Shown here in pieces: positions 1 through 9,896 of a DNA stretch of 33,093 bases. Both the position numbers and the translations under genes were made by a program. The notes below the pieces were generated by a model that saw nothing but the letters and a program-made list of their open reading frames with translations, had not been told where the DNA came from and did no database searches. Origin of the DNA: Alphaproteobacteria bacterium (GTDB taxonomy: Bacteria; Pseudomonadota; Alphaproteobacteria; UBA828); NCBI GenBank assembly GCA_022823305.1, contig JAJDXK010000017.1, forward strand, positions 1-33,093, written 5' to 3'. Within the stretch, counting starts at the first letter, position 1, and the number at the start of each line of letters is the position of its first letter.

Positions 1-604
1 TCGCGACGCGCGCCTGATCGCCCCTGCCGCTGCCGGCCCCGCCCGCCGGGCGGATGCCGGGCACGACGATGGCGAAGTCCGGGCCGTGCTCGGCCCGGAG
101 CGCCGCCACCTCCTGCGGGCTCGCGATCACGCCGGCGAGCCCCGCCTCGTGCGCGAGCGCGGCGAGTCGCAGCACCTGGTCCCGCCCGCTGCCGGCGATG
201 CCCTGGCGTGCCAGCGCCGCGCCGTCGAGGCTGGTCAGCACGGTGACGCCGAGCAGGCCGGGCGGGGCGACGCCCCGGCGCGCGGCTTCTTCCTCGCCCG
301 CCTCGCGCGCCGCCCGCATCATGGCGAGCCCGCCGGCGGCGTGGATGGTGAGGTAGTGCGGCTCCAGCGCCACCGCGCCGCGCACCGCGCCCGCCACGGT
401 ATTGGGGATGTCGTGCAGCTTGAGGTCGAGGAAGAGCGGCTGGCCCGCAGCGCGCACCGCCTCGATCCCCGCCGGCCCGTGGGCGCAGAAGTACTCGAGC
501 CCGAGCTTGAGCCCGCCCACCGCCGGCGCGAGCAGGCGCGCCAGCCGCTCCACCGTGGCCCGCTCGCCCGCATCGAGGGCGCAGTAGAGAGAGACCGTCG
601 CCAT
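1..604 (-). CDS. pyrF: Orotidine 5'-phosphate decarboxylase, 3' end cut by window
   Basis: This enzyme decarboxylates OMP to UMP, the last step of de novo pyrimidine synthesis, in the cytosol. Translation of the minus strand from the ATG at 604-602 gives a continuous frame to the window edge (about 201 residues of a usual 230-240). The active-site signature DLKLHDIPNTV lies at residues 60-70, and the charged catalytic set is present: K33 in GLKLGLEYF, then D60, K62 and D65. The phosphate-binding segment VPGIRPAGG is near the truncated end. The start is fixed by AGGAGG at 614-609, four bases upstream. It diverges from pyrE across 63 bp. The missing C-terminus is a window artefact, not a mutation. 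Confidence 0.96.
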   Translation of the reverse strand, partial: MATVSLYCALDAGERATVERLARLLAPAVGGLKLGLEYFCAHGPAGIEAVRAAGQPLFLDLKLHDIPNTVAGAVRGAVALEPHYLTIHAAGGLAMMRAAREAGEEEAARRGVAPPGLLGVTVLTSLDGAALARQGIAGSGRDQVLRLAALAHEAGLAGVIASPQEVAALRAEHGPDFAIVVPGIRPAGGAGSGRGDQARVA

Positions 605-620
605 GAGCCCTCCTGCGAGT

Positions 621-637
621 CGGGGTAGTCTACCCCG
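621..637. promoter_or_regulatory. Perfect 17-bp palindrome in the pyrF/pyrE divergent spacer
   Basis: CGGGGTAGTCTACCCCG is an 8-bp perfect inverted repeat around one central base, midway between the two pyr start codons (604 and 668). Its position suits an operator for a shared regulator of both genes. The transcript could also fold into an 8-bp stem, but with only a one-base loop and no T-tract a terminator is unlikely. No clear -10/-35 pair can be read here, so the operator role is inferred from symmetry and position. Confidence 0.5.
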
Positions 638-667
638 GCGCCGGAGGGGAGACGAAGGGGGGCGACC

Positions 668-1306
668 ATGAGCCGGACGGCGGACGAGATCGCGGAGGCC
701 CTGCTGGAGGCCGAGGCCCTGCTGGTGCGGCCGGAAGAGCCCTTCCGCCTCACCTCGGGGCTGCGCGCGCCCTTCTACATCAACTGCCGGCTGATCCTCT
801 CCAGTCCCTCCGCGCGGTCACAGGCGGCCGACGCGCTCGCCGCCACCGTGCCTCGGCCGGATACCGCGACGATCGCGGGCGGAGTCACCGCGGGCGTGCC
901 CTTCGCCACCCTGGTCGCAGACCGGCTGGGGCTGCCCATGGTCTACGTGCGGGCCGAGGCCAAGGCCCACGGTACCGCGAGCCGTATCGAGGGCGGTGCC
1001 GTCGCGGGCCGGCGCGTGCACCTGATCGAGGACCTGATCTCGACCGCCGGCAGCATCCTCGCCTTCACGCAGGCGCTGCGCGAGGCCGGCGCGGAGGTCA
1101 CGGGCGTGAGCGTGCTCTTCAGCCGCGCGGGCGCATCGGCGCAGGAGACACTGGCCGACGCCGGGCTGGCCTTCAGCGCGGTCTGCGACCTCGACACGCT
1201 GCTCGCGGTGGCCCTCGCGCGCGGGCGCATCGACGAGGCGGCGCTCGGCGAGGTCCGCGCCTTCCTCGCCGACCCCGAGGGCTGGTCCGCCGCGCACGCC
1301 CCGTAA
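668..1306 (+). CDS. pyrE: Orotate phosphoribosyltransferase
   Basis: This enzyme transfers ribose 5-phosphate from PRPP to orotate, giving OMP for PyrF. The 212-residue protein has normal length. The N-terminal orotate-side segment (FRLTSGLRAPFYINCR, about 26-41) and the type I PRPP-binding motif VHLIEDLISTAGS (117-129) are clear. The flexible catalytic loop reads RAEAKAHG (95-102) where the common form is RKEAKDHG: the key lysine (K99) and histidine (H101) remain, but the first lysine and the aspartate are alanines, and TGGS of the PRPP motif is TAGS. These are seen in the sequence; their effect is unknown. ATG 668 follows a purine-rich stretch. The gene ends 8 bp before the convergent oxidase gene. 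Confidence 0.93.
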   Translation: MSRTADEIAEALLEAEALLVRPEEPFRLTSGLRAPFYINCRLILSSPSARSQAADALAATVPRPDTATIAGGVTAGVPFATLVADRLGLPMVYVRAEAKAHGTASRIEGGAVAGRRVHLIEDLISTAGSILAFTQALREAGAEVTGVSVLFSRAGASAQETLADAGLAFSAVCDLDTLLAVALARGRIDEAALGEVRAFLADPEGWSAAHAP

Positions 1307-1314
1307 GCGCGCGC

Positions 1315-2643
1315 TCAGAAGTCGATGGCGCGGCCCTTGCGCTCCCAGTCGCCGTAGCGCGTCGGCTCCGGCCCCGCCGGGCCGCCCGTCTCGGGCACCC
1401 GCTCGACAGAGTCTCCGGCCCCCTCGCCCGCGCCGTTGCCGGAGGCCGGGGCCTCGGGCGGCGGCGGCGCGGCCCTGGGCGGCCGGGCCAGCACCTCAGG
1501 GCCGATGGCGGCGACGTCGGCGAGCCCGCAGAGGCCCATGGCGAGGTCGAGCTCGCGGCGGAGGATGTCGAAGGCGTGCGCGACGCCCGCCTCGCCCCCG
1601 ACAGCGAGGCCCCAGAGCTGGGCGCGGCCGATGGTGCAGCAGTCCGCGCCCGACGCCAGCGCCTTGACGATGTGGACGCCCCGCCTGATGCCGCCGTCGA
1701 GAATCACCGCGGCGCGGCCCGCGACCGCGTCGGCCACCGCCGGCAGCGCCTCGAAGGCGCTCGCCACGCCGTCGAGCTGGCGCCCGCCGTGGTTGGAGAC
1801 CATGACGCCGTCCACGCCGTTCGCCACCGCCTCGGCGGCATCGGCCGGGTGCAGCACGCCCTTGAGCAGGAGCGGCCCCTTCCACGCCGCGCGCAGGTCC
1901 GCGATGTCGCGCCACTGCATGCCGGGGTCGGTGAGCGTCAGCATGCGCTGGGCGAGCGCGGTGAGGTCCTCGCCGCTGCCCGGCCTGCGGTAGTTGCCGA
2001 AGGTGATGTCGGGGATCGCGTTCCGCATGCGCCAGAGCCAGCCGAGCTTGAACGCCATGCGGGCGACCTCGCCGGCACTGAGCCTCGGCGGGATGACGAA
2101 GCCGTTGCGGATGTCGCGCTCGCGGTTGCCGAGGAGCTGGGTGTCGATGGTGACGATCAGCCCCTCGTAGCCGGCCTCTGCCGCGCGCGCCGCGGTCTCG
2201 CGGGTGAGCCCGCGGTCCCTGTAGATGTAGGTCTGCATCCAGCGCGGCGCGGCGCCGGTCTGCGCCAGCGCCTCCATGCTGAAGACCGAGCCGTGGCTGA
2301 GGCAGTAGATCGAGCCTGCCGCCGCGGTGGCGCGGGCCGAGGCGGCCTCGCCCTCGGGCCAGAGCAGGCCGGCGAGCCCGGTGGGGGGCACGATGAGCGG
2401 GAGCGAGAGCGGATGGCCCAGCAGCGTGGTCGAGAGGTCGCGGCTCTCCGCCCCGCCGATGGGGCGCGGGTAGAGCGGCACCGCGTCGAAGGCGGAGACG
2501 TTCTCCCTGAGCGTGTGCTCGTCGCCCGCCCCGCCGTCCACGAAGTCGAACACCGCGCGCGGCAGCACGCGCCGGGCCTCGGCCCTGAGCGCGGCGATGT
2601 TGTAGGCCCGCCGCCGCCAGCCGGATACGCGCTCGCTCGTCAT
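1315..2643 (-). CDS. FMN-dependent alpha-hydroxy-acid oxidase/dehydrogenase (LldD family)
   Basis: This is a TIM-barrel flavoprotein of the L-lactate dehydrogenase/glycolate oxidase/mandelate dehydrogenase family, which oxidises an L-2-hydroxy acid to the 2-oxo acid. Flavin- and substrate-binding residues are visible: Y139, D167, K261 in LLLKGV, and H285/R288 in SNHGGRQLDG. The FMN-phosphate region DGGIRRG is at 316-322. The N-terminal substrate tyrosine of this family (YDY in glycolate oxidase) is F34 here (VFDFVDGGAGDE), so substrate handling may differ. After the barrel (about residue 385) comes a low-complexity Pro/Gly/Glu linker, then RYGDWERKGRAIDF, a tail I recall from alphaproteobacterial members. 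At 442 residues it is longer than the usual 360-400. It diverges from hyuA across 149 bp. The exact substrate cannot be read from sequence. Confidence 0.88.
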   Translation of the reverse strand: MTSERVSGWRRRAYNIAALRAEARRVLPRAVFDFVDGGAGDEHTLRENVSAFDAVPLYPRPIGGAESRDLSTTLLGHPLSLPLIVPPTGLAGLLWPEGEAASARATAAAGSIYCLSHGSVFSMEALAQTGAAPRWMQTYIYRDRGLTRETAARAAEAGYEGLIVTIDTQLLGNRERDIRNGFVIPPRLSAGEVARMAFKLGWLWRMRNAIPDITFGNYRRPGSGEDLTALAQRMLTLTDPGMQWRDIADLRAAWKGPLLLKGVLHPADAAEAVANGVDGVMVSNHGGRQLDGVASAFEALPAVADAVAGRAAVILDGGIRRGVHIVKALASGADCCTIGRAQLWGLAVGGEAGVAHAFDILRRELDLAMGLCGLADVAAIGPEVLARPPRAAPPPPEAPASGNGAGEGAGDSVERVPETGGPAGPEPTRYGDWERKGRAIDF

Positions 2644-2701
2644 CCCCTCCCCCGTCGCGACCGCGCGCCAGTATAGGCCGCACCCCGCGCGCGCGCATGG
2701 T

Positions 2702-2740
2702 CGCCCGGCCGGGCGTGCTTGACCCGCCTACCCGCGGGTA
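2702..2740. promoter_or_regulatory. Two palindromes in the oxidase/hyuA divergent spacer
   Basis: The 149-bp spacer contains a perfect 14-bp palindrome CGCCCGGCCGGGCG (2702-2715) and a perfect 12-bp palindrome TACCCGCGGGTA (2729-2740). TTGACC at 2719-2724 lies between them and resembles a -35 box for hyuA, but no good -10 is evident downstream. hyuA has a ribosome binding site GGAG at 2784-2787. The second palindrome, just after a possible -35, is the better operator candidate; the first may be chance in such GC-rich DNA. Confidence 0.4.
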
Positions 2741-2792
2741 AGACACTGCGCCGCCGCCGAAGCCGGGCGGCGGACGAACGAGCGGAGCGGCC

Positions 2793-4871
<2,079 letters not shown>

Positions 4872-4874
4872 GCC

Positions 4875-6650
4875 ATGGCAGAGACTTCGAACCTGCGCCC
4901 CATCGACGCCGTCACCGCCAGCGTGATCCAGGGCGCGCTGGAGAACATCGCGGTCGAGATGGGCTGGAAGCTGATGCGGATGTCGTACTCCTCGATCATC
5001 CGCGAGTCCGAGGACTTCGGCGCCGCGATCATCGACCGCCACGGCCGCCAGCTCTGCGAATCCAAGTACTCGACGCCGCTGCAATCCGGCCCGATCCCCG
5101 GCTACGTCAAGGGCATGAACCAGATCCTCGAGGAGCGCGGCCAGACGCTGCACGAGGGCGACGTCGTCATCCACAACTCCGCCTACCACGGCGCGAGCCA
5201 CGGGCCGGACGTGGCCTTCATCGTGCCGGTCTTCCACCGGAGCGAACTGGTCGGCTACGCGGTGACCACGGCGCACCACCTCGACATCGGCGCGCTCAGC
5301 CCGGGAAGCTGCGGCATCGTCGACGCCATGGACGCCTACGCCGAGGGGCTGCAGTTCAAGGCGCTCAAGGCCTACGACCGGGGCGTCGCCAACGAGGCGC
5401 TCTGGCACATGATGCGCGACAACATCCGCGCGCCCGACATGGTGGTGGGCGACATGGAGGCGCAGGTGGCGGCGAGCCGCATCGGCGCCGAGCGCTACCT
5501 CGCGCTGATCGAGCGCCACGGGCTGGCGACGGTCGAGGCCGCGGCCGACGCGCTGATGGACTATTCCGAGCGGCTCATGCGCCAGGCGATCCAGGCGTTG
5601 CCCGACGGCACCTACCGGGCCGAGGGCTGCGTCGACGGCTTCCTCGACGACCCCGACCGGCGCCACTTCAAGGTCGCCGTCGCCGTCACGGTCGAGGGCA
5701 GCGACCTGGTGGTGGACCTCGCCGGCACCGCGCCGCAGTGCGACGACCGGCCCATCAACATGCCGCTGGAAGGCACGGTCGACTGCGCCATCTGGCTCAC
5801 CGTGCGCTCGATCCTGCTGGACAGCGAGGTCTTCGGCGAGATTCCGCAGAACTCGGGGCTCATCCGCCCGATCACGATCCTCGCGCCCGAGGGCACCATC
5901 GCCAATCCCGTCTTCCCGGCGCCCACCATCGCGCGCTTCGTCTCCGGCAACATCGTCGCCGACACCCTGATGCGGGCGCTGGCCCAGGCGGTGCCGGACC
6001 AGGTCTCGGCCGGCGTCGGCAACCTCAAGGTGATCGCGTTTTCCGGCCTCAAGGACGGCGGCCACTGGGTCCACATGGACATCCACGAGGGCAGCTACGG
6101 CGGGCGCGCCGGCAAGGACGGGATGGACGCGGTGGACACGCTCTACGCCAACACCCGCAACAACCCGATCGAGGACATCGAGTCCCACCTGCCGCTGCGC
6201 ATCGGCCGCTACGAGCTGCGCGACGACGCCTCCGCCGCCGGGCGCTGGCGCGGCGGCATCGGCTCGGTGCGCGAGGTGCGCTTCCTCGCCGACAGCTTCA
6301 TCTCGGTGGAGGGCGACGGCCATGCCTTCCGCCCCTGGGGCTTCGAGGGCGGCGCGGAAGGGCGCGAGGCGGCGCTGGTCTATCACAGCGCCGACGGCGA
6401 GGACATCCCCTTCCCCTCGATGATGCCGAACCGCGCGGTCAAGGCGGGCGAGAGCCTCACGCTCACCGGCACCTGCGGCGGCGGCTACGGAAACGCCGCC
6501 GAGCGCGCGGCGGACGCGGTGGCCGAGGACGTGCGCGACGGCTACATCTCGCGCGAGACGGCCGAGCGCCTCTACGGCGTCGTCGTCGACGAGTCGGGCG
6601 CGCTGGACAGTGCCGCCACCGAGGCCCGCCGCACGTCGATGGAGGGATAA
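4875..6650 (+). CDS. hyuB: Hydantoinase/oxoprolinase subunit B (HyuB)
   Basis: This is the partner of HyuA; in this family the two form the ring-opening enzyme. The protein has 591 residues, a usual length. Recognisable segments are the N-terminal SYSSIIRESEDFGAAIID (about 38-55), the metal-site region NSAYHGASHGPDVAF (about 99-113; HyuB proteins often have NDPYHGGTHLPD), HHLDIGALSPGS (about 135-146), and RYELRDDASAAGRWRGGIGS, where the family carries a conserved GxGxWRGG-like turn. The C-terminus ends in the Gly-rich CGGGYGN segment. The AYHGAS variant suggests a subfamily away from the best-studied enzymes. The gene is followed by the first copy of the interspersed double-hairpin repeat, which may separate it from the transporter gene. 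Confidence 0.92.
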   Translation: MAETSNLRPIDAVTASVIQGALENIAVEMGWKLMRMSYSSIIRESEDFGAAIIDRHGRQLCESKYSTPLQSGPIPGYVKGMNQILEERGQTLHEGDVVIHNSAYHGASHGPDVAFIVPVFHRSELVGYAVTTAHHLDIGALSPGSCGIVDAMDAYAEGLQFKALKAYDRGVANEALWHMMRDNIRAPDMVVGDMEAQVAASRIGAERYLALIERHGLATVEAAADALMDYSERLMRQAIQALPDGTYRAEGCVDGFLDDPDRRHFKVAVAVTVEGSDLVVDLAGTAPQCDDRPINMPLEGTVDCAIWLTVRSILLDSEVFGEIPQNSGLIRPITILAPEGTIANPVFPAPTIARFVSGNIVADTLMRALAQAVPDQVSAGVGNLKVIAFSGLKDGGHWVHMDIHEGSYGGRAGKDGMDAVDTLYANTRNNPIEDIESHLPLRIGRYELRDDASAAGRWRGGIGSVREVRFLADSFISVEGDGHAFRPWGFEGGAEGREAALVYHSADGEDIPFPSMMPNRAVKAGESLTLTGTCGGGYGNAAERAADAVAEDVRDGYISRETAERLYGVVVDESGALDSAATEARRTSMEG

Positions 6651-6664
6651 GCACCGGGAAAACG

Positions 6665-6760
6665 CCCACCTCCCCCTATCCCCCTCCTCCCAGGAGGAGG
6701 GGGAACTTAGGCGGCACTGGCGGATTCTCCCTCTCCTCCCCGAGGGGGAAGAGAGGGAAT
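6665..6760. repeat. Interspersed double-hairpin repeat, copy 1 (right end missing)
   Basis: The element begins CCCACCTCCCCCT, then has hairpin A (CCCCCTCCTCC 6680-6690 with GGAGGAGGGGG 6693-6703, an 11-bp perfect match), a spacer of about 20 bp, and hairpin B (6724-6760, imperfect, ending GAGAGGGAAT). The same order of parts occurs at 16351-16459 and, inverted, at 12967-13127. The right terminus with the GTGGGGG end is absent. It lies in the 210-bp gap between hyuB and the transporter gene and could attenuate or protect the hyuAB message, though neither hairpin has a T-tract. Confidence 0.8.
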
Positions 6761-6860
6761 CGGCGGTCAACGGGTCTCCGACATTGGGTCAGGTCTTTGT
6801 ACCGGCGGCGGCGGGGGCGGCCGGCGGGCGGGACGCCGCGAGAGTGAGCAAGGGGGCGGA

Positions 6861-8117
6861 ATGAGCCAGGCGGTGAGCGGACGCGCCCTGCGGCCTGCCG
6901 AATTCGTGCCCCTCGTCGCGCTGCTGATGTCGCTGGTGGCACTCGCGATCGACGCGATGCTGCCGGCGCTGCCCGCGATCGGCCGCGACTTCGGCACGGC
7001 GCGCGCGAACGACGCCCAGTTCGTCGTCATGTCCCTCTTTCTCGGGCTCGGCATCGGCCAGTTCATCTTCGGCCCACTCTCCGACCGCGTCGGGCGCAAG
7101 CCCGCGATCCACGCCGGTCTCGTGCTCTTCATGATCGGCTGCCTGGTGAGCATCTTCGCCCCCACCTTCGAAGCGATGATCGCGGGCCGCATCCTGCAGG
7201 GGATCGGCGTGGCGGGGCCGCGCATCGTCGTCATCGCGCTGGTGCGCGACCAGTACGAGGGGCGGCTGATGGCGCGGGTCATGTCCTTCGCCATAACCGT
7301 CTTCATCATGGTGCCGACCGTCGCGCCGGCGCTGGGGCAGGGCATCCAGAGCCTGGGCGGCTGGCGCGCCATCTTCGTCATGTTCGCACTCATCGCCGCG
7401 ATCGCGCTCGCGTGGTTCGCGCTGCGCCAGCCGGAGACCCTGCCCGCGGACCGCAGGCGCCCCCTCTCGCCGCGCGCCATCGGCAGCGCCGTGGGCGAGA
7501 TCGCGCGGATCCGGCCGGCGATCGGGTACACCATCGCCACGGGGTTCGTGTTCGCGCCCTTCGTGGCCTATCTCGGCGCGGCCCAGCAGATCTTCCAGGA
7601 GTCCTACGGGACCGGCGCGCTCTTCCCGCTCTACTTCGGCGTGCTGGCGCTCTCCTTCGGGGTCGGCTCGTTGGTGAACGCCCGCCTCGTGATGAAGTAC
7701 GGGATGCGCCGGCTCTCGAAGACCGCGGCCGCCTTCATCGCGGCGGTGTCGCTGGTGGGCGTGGCAGGCACCTTCGCCTTCGACGGGCTGCCGCCCTTCT
7801 GGCTCTTCATGGGCTATCTGCTGACCGTGTTCGTGAGCGTCGCCCTGCTCTTCGGCAACCTCAACGCGCTCGCCATGCAGCCCCTCGGCCATCTTGCCGG
7901 CGTGGGCGCCGCGGTGATGGCCTCGCTCTCCACCTTCATCTCGGTGCCGCTCGGGGCGCTGGTGGGCCAGAGCTTCGACGGCACCATGTACGCGCTCGTC
8001 GGCGCCTTCGCCGTCTCGGGCGCGGCCACGCTCGCCGCCATGCGCTGGGCCGAAGGCGGCGAACGCAAGTCGGCCGAGTCGCCGCCTGCAGCCGACGGAG
8101 ACGGCACAGGGGGTTGA
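6861..8117 (+). CDS. MFS transporter, Bcr/CflA (drug resistance) type
   Basis: This is a 418-residue inner-membrane protein with about twelve predicted helices. Signature features are the first helix ending IDAMLPALPAIGRDFG (about 31-46), the loop 2-3 motif GPLSDRVGRKPAIHAG (about 73-88), RILQGIGVAGPRIVVIALVRD in helices 4-5 (family motif RxxQGxGxA), and the QPETLPADRR loop after helix 6. These match the Bcr/CflA subfamily of proton-coupled drug or dipeptide exporters. The start ATG 6861 is preceded by GGGGGCGGA. It sits between hyuAB and a hydantoin racemase, which suggests that it moves the same substrate or product, although homologues are mostly described as efflux pumps. Direction of transport cannot be inferred. 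Confidence 0.88.
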   Translation: MSQAVSGRALRPAEFVPLVALLMSLVALAIDAMLPALPAIGRDFGTARANDAQFVVMSLFLGLGIGQFIFGPLSDRVGRKPAIHAGLVLFMIGCLVSIFAPTFEAMIAGRILQGIGVAGPRIVVIALVRDQYEGRLMARVMSFAITVFIMVPTVAPALGQGIQSLGGWRAIFVMFALIAAIALAWFALRQPETLPADRRRPLSPRAIGSAVGEIARIRPAIGYTIATGFVFAPFVAYLGAAQQIFQESYGTGALFPLYFGVLALSFGVGSLVNARLVMKYGMRRLSKTAAAFIAAVSLVGVAGTFAFDGLPPFWLFMGYLLTVFVSVALLFGNLNALAMQPLGHLAGVGAAVMASLSTFISVPLGALVGQSFDGTMYALVGAFAVSGAATLAAMRWAEGGERKSAESPPAADGDGTGG

Positions 8118-8191
8118 GTCGCGGCCGGACAGGGCGAATGATGGCGGGCGGACGAGGGCGTTGCGACGCGGAACGAAGGGGAGCGCGGGCG

Positions 8192-8950
8192 ATGAAGATC
8201 AAGGTGATCAACCCCAACACCAGCCTGGAGATGACCGCAGGCATCGGCGAGGCGGCGCGCTCCGTGGCCGGCCCCGGCACCGAGATCGTGGCGGTGAGCC
8301 CGGAGTTCGGGCCGGAATCCATCGAGAGCTACTACGACGAGCAGGTCGCCGCCTGCGGCGTGCTCGACGAGGTGCGCAAGGGCGAGGGAGAGGGCGTCGA
8401 CGCCTACGTCATCGCCTGCTACGGCGACCCCGGCCTCCACGCCGCGCGCGAGGTGAGCGAGAAGCCGGTCGTGGGCATCGCCGAGGCCTCGTTCTACACC
8501 GCCTCGATGGTGGCGGCGCGCTTCTCGGTGGTCTCGGTGATTCCCCGCGTGCGCACCCTGCTGGAGGAGATGGTGCACGGCTACGGCATGGCCGAGCGAA
8601 TCTGCGCCATCCGCACCACGCCGCTCTACGTGCTGGACATCGAGCGCGACCCCGAGGGCTCGATGGAGAAGCTCAGGGACGAGGTGCGGCGCTCGGTGGC
8701 CGAGGACGACGCCGAGGCGGTGTGCCTGGGCTGCGCCGGCTTCGCCCGCTTCGCCGCGGAGCTCGAGGCCGAGCTCGGCGTGCCGGTGCTGGACGGCGTG
8801 GTCTGCGCCGTCAAGCAGGCCGAGCTGCTGGTCGGCCTCGGGCTCAAGACCAGCAAGCTGAAGACCTACCGCCCGCCGGAGCGCAAGCGCTTCAAGGGCA
8901 TGTTCAGCCACTTCTCCACCACGGACGACGTCGCCGACGCCGCGGAGTAG
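8192..8950 (+). CDS. hyuE: Hydantoin racemase (Asp/Glu racemase family)
   Basis: This is a 252-residue cofactor-independent racemase that interconverts the D and L forms of 5-substituted hydantoins by a two-base mechanism. Both catalytic cysteines are at the positions known from characterised hydantoin racemases: C76 in ACYGDPGL and C181 in CLGCAGF. The N-terminus MKIKVINPNTS is the family opening. The start ATG 8192 is chosen because this motif begins there, although the same frame is open far upstream as a shadow of the transporter gene. It is the last gene of the hyuA-hyuB-transporter-hyuE group. No carbamoylase or cyclic-amidohydrolase hydantoinase is in the cluster, so ring opening would depend on HyuAB. 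Confidence 0.9.
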   Translation: MKIKVINPNTSLEMTAGIGEAARSVAGPGTEIVAVSPEFGPESIESYYDEQVAACGVLDEVRKGEGEGVDAYVIACYGDPGLHAAREVSEKPVVGIAEASFYTASMVAARFSVVSVIPRVRTLLEEMVHGYGMAERICAIRTTPLYVLDIERDPEGSMEKLRDEVRRSVAEDDAEAVCLGCAGFARFAAELEAELGVPVLDGVVCAVKQAELLVGLGLKTSKLKTYRPPERKRFKGMFSHFSTTDDVADAAE

Positions 8951-9086
8951 TCGGGCCGGGCGCCGCCCCGCACCGGCACCCCTCCCGCCAGCGCCGTTGC
9001 GCGGCAGGCCTCGCCCCGCCGCCGCTGCGTGGAAGCGTCGCGAGCGATCCGGCGGCGTTGGCGCCGACAGCGCCCTCCCCACGTTC

Positions 9087-9102
9087 GCACGGACAGCCGT
9101 GC
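9087..9102. other. Small hairpin in the hyuE/PIN-pair spacer
   Basis: GCACGG (9087-9092) pairs perfectly with CCGTGC (9097-9102) around the loop ACAG. No T-tract follows, so it is at best a weak or Rho-assisted 3' structure for the hyu transcript. Apart from this hairpin and the promoter that follows, the 250-bp spacer holds nothing I recognise. Confidence 0.3.
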
Positions 9103-9117
9103 AAGCGCATTGTCTGC

Positions 9118-9145
9118 TGGACATCCCGAAGACGGGCGTTATAAT
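9118..9145 (+). promoter_or_regulatory. Sigma-70-type promoter of the PIN-domain pair
   Basis: TGGACA (9118-9123, five of six bases of TTGACA) is followed after 16 bp by a perfect TATAAT (9140-9145). Transcription would start near 9152, about 50 bases before the ATG at 9201. It is the best consensus promoter visible in the window and stands out against very GC-rich surroundings. The start point falls in the left arm of the inverted repeat at 9146-9182. Confidence 0.75.
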
Positions 9146-9182
9146 CTGAAACATATCTAGAAATTATCCAGATATATTTCAG
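9146..9182. promoter_or_regulatory. Inverted-repeat operator at the PIN-pair transcription start
   Basis: CTGAAACATATCT (9146-9158) and AGATATATTTCAG (9170-9182) form an inverted repeat matching at 12 of 13 positions around an 11-bp spacer. It begins one base after the -10 box, so a bound dimer would block transcription. This layout is common for self-regulated toxin-antitoxin operons, where the antitoxin or complex is the repressor. That the 228-residue protein binds here is an inference. Confidence 0.7.
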
Positions 9183-9200
9183 ATACGAAGAGCGAAGACC

Positions 9201-9887
9201 ATGAAAATCCAGGACGTTACGCTCGACATCGAGCAGAGCCTGGCCAACCTGGCGGTGGCGACCTTGCCGCCGCCGTTGCAGGGACTGCGCCACCTGCCGC
9301 TCGGCGACTACGAGCCCCGGGTGAGCTTTCGCTACTGGAATGGCAAGCAGCAGCGGAAGATCCGCCGGGACGCAGATGCCAGTTACTTCAATCCCGAGAC
9401 CTGCGAACTGGTGATCGAATTCGTGCCCTCCGGCAACCCCGACGATGGAAAGGGTGGTCGCGAGGCAGACCGGGCACTCGCCGCCGGCGACGATGCCGGC
9501 GATACCGCTGACGGCGGCGGGACCGCGGCGCTTGACGGCGAGACGGCCATGGACCAGCTTCTCGACTCGCTCGCGGAGACAGAGCGCACGCGGGACTTCG
9601 TGAGCCTGAAATGGTTTCGCGACCAGTGTCTGCCTGCGCGCGGGCTTGACTGGGCCGGCGACCCGAGGAAGAGCGGTTCCCTGCTGCGCCGGGCGACCGA
9701 GCAGCGCCTGATCCTCACCAGCCAGGTGCCCAACCCGAACAACCCGCTCCACCCGGTCACCGCGATCCGCATCAACCGGCGGCATCCGCGCTTCGAGACG
9801 GAGCGTCCGGCGCGCCCGGCCGGATTCGAACGGGTGCGAATCCGCGGCGGCGCCATCGCCGACACCGTTCTCGGCGACCGCCGCTGA
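9201..9887 (+). CDS. Unrecognised protein paired with a PIN-domain ribonuclease
   Basis: I do not recognise this 228-residue protein. Residues 1-78 look like a compact N-terminal domain (FRYWNGKQQRKIRRDADASY at 43-62, then a beta-rich CELVIEFVP). Residues 79-115 are a Gly/Asp/Ala-rich, probably disordered linker. Residues 118-195 form a second domain with alternating helices and a C-terminal beta pair (SLLRRATEQRLIL then TAIRINRRHPRF), which could be a winged-helix-like DNA-binding fold; this is a guess from the pattern. The PIN gene starts 9 bp after its stop, and both lie behind one promoter with an operator. It could be an antitoxin and repressor. It is much longer than usual VapB antitoxins, and no AbrB, ribbon-helix-helix or Phd motif is visible. 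Confidence 0.75.
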   Translation: MKIQDVTLDIEQSLANLAVATLPPPLQGLRHLPLGDYEPRVSFRYWNGKQQRKIRRDADASYFNPETCELVIEFVPSGNPDDGKGGREADRALAAGDDAGDTADGGGTAALDGETAMDQLLDSLAETERTRDFVSLKWFRDQCLPARGLDWAGDPRKSGSLLRRATEQRLILTSQVPNPNNPLHPVTAIRINRRHPRFETERPARPAGFERVRIRGGAIADTVLGDRR

Positions 9888-9896
9888 GCGACGGCG

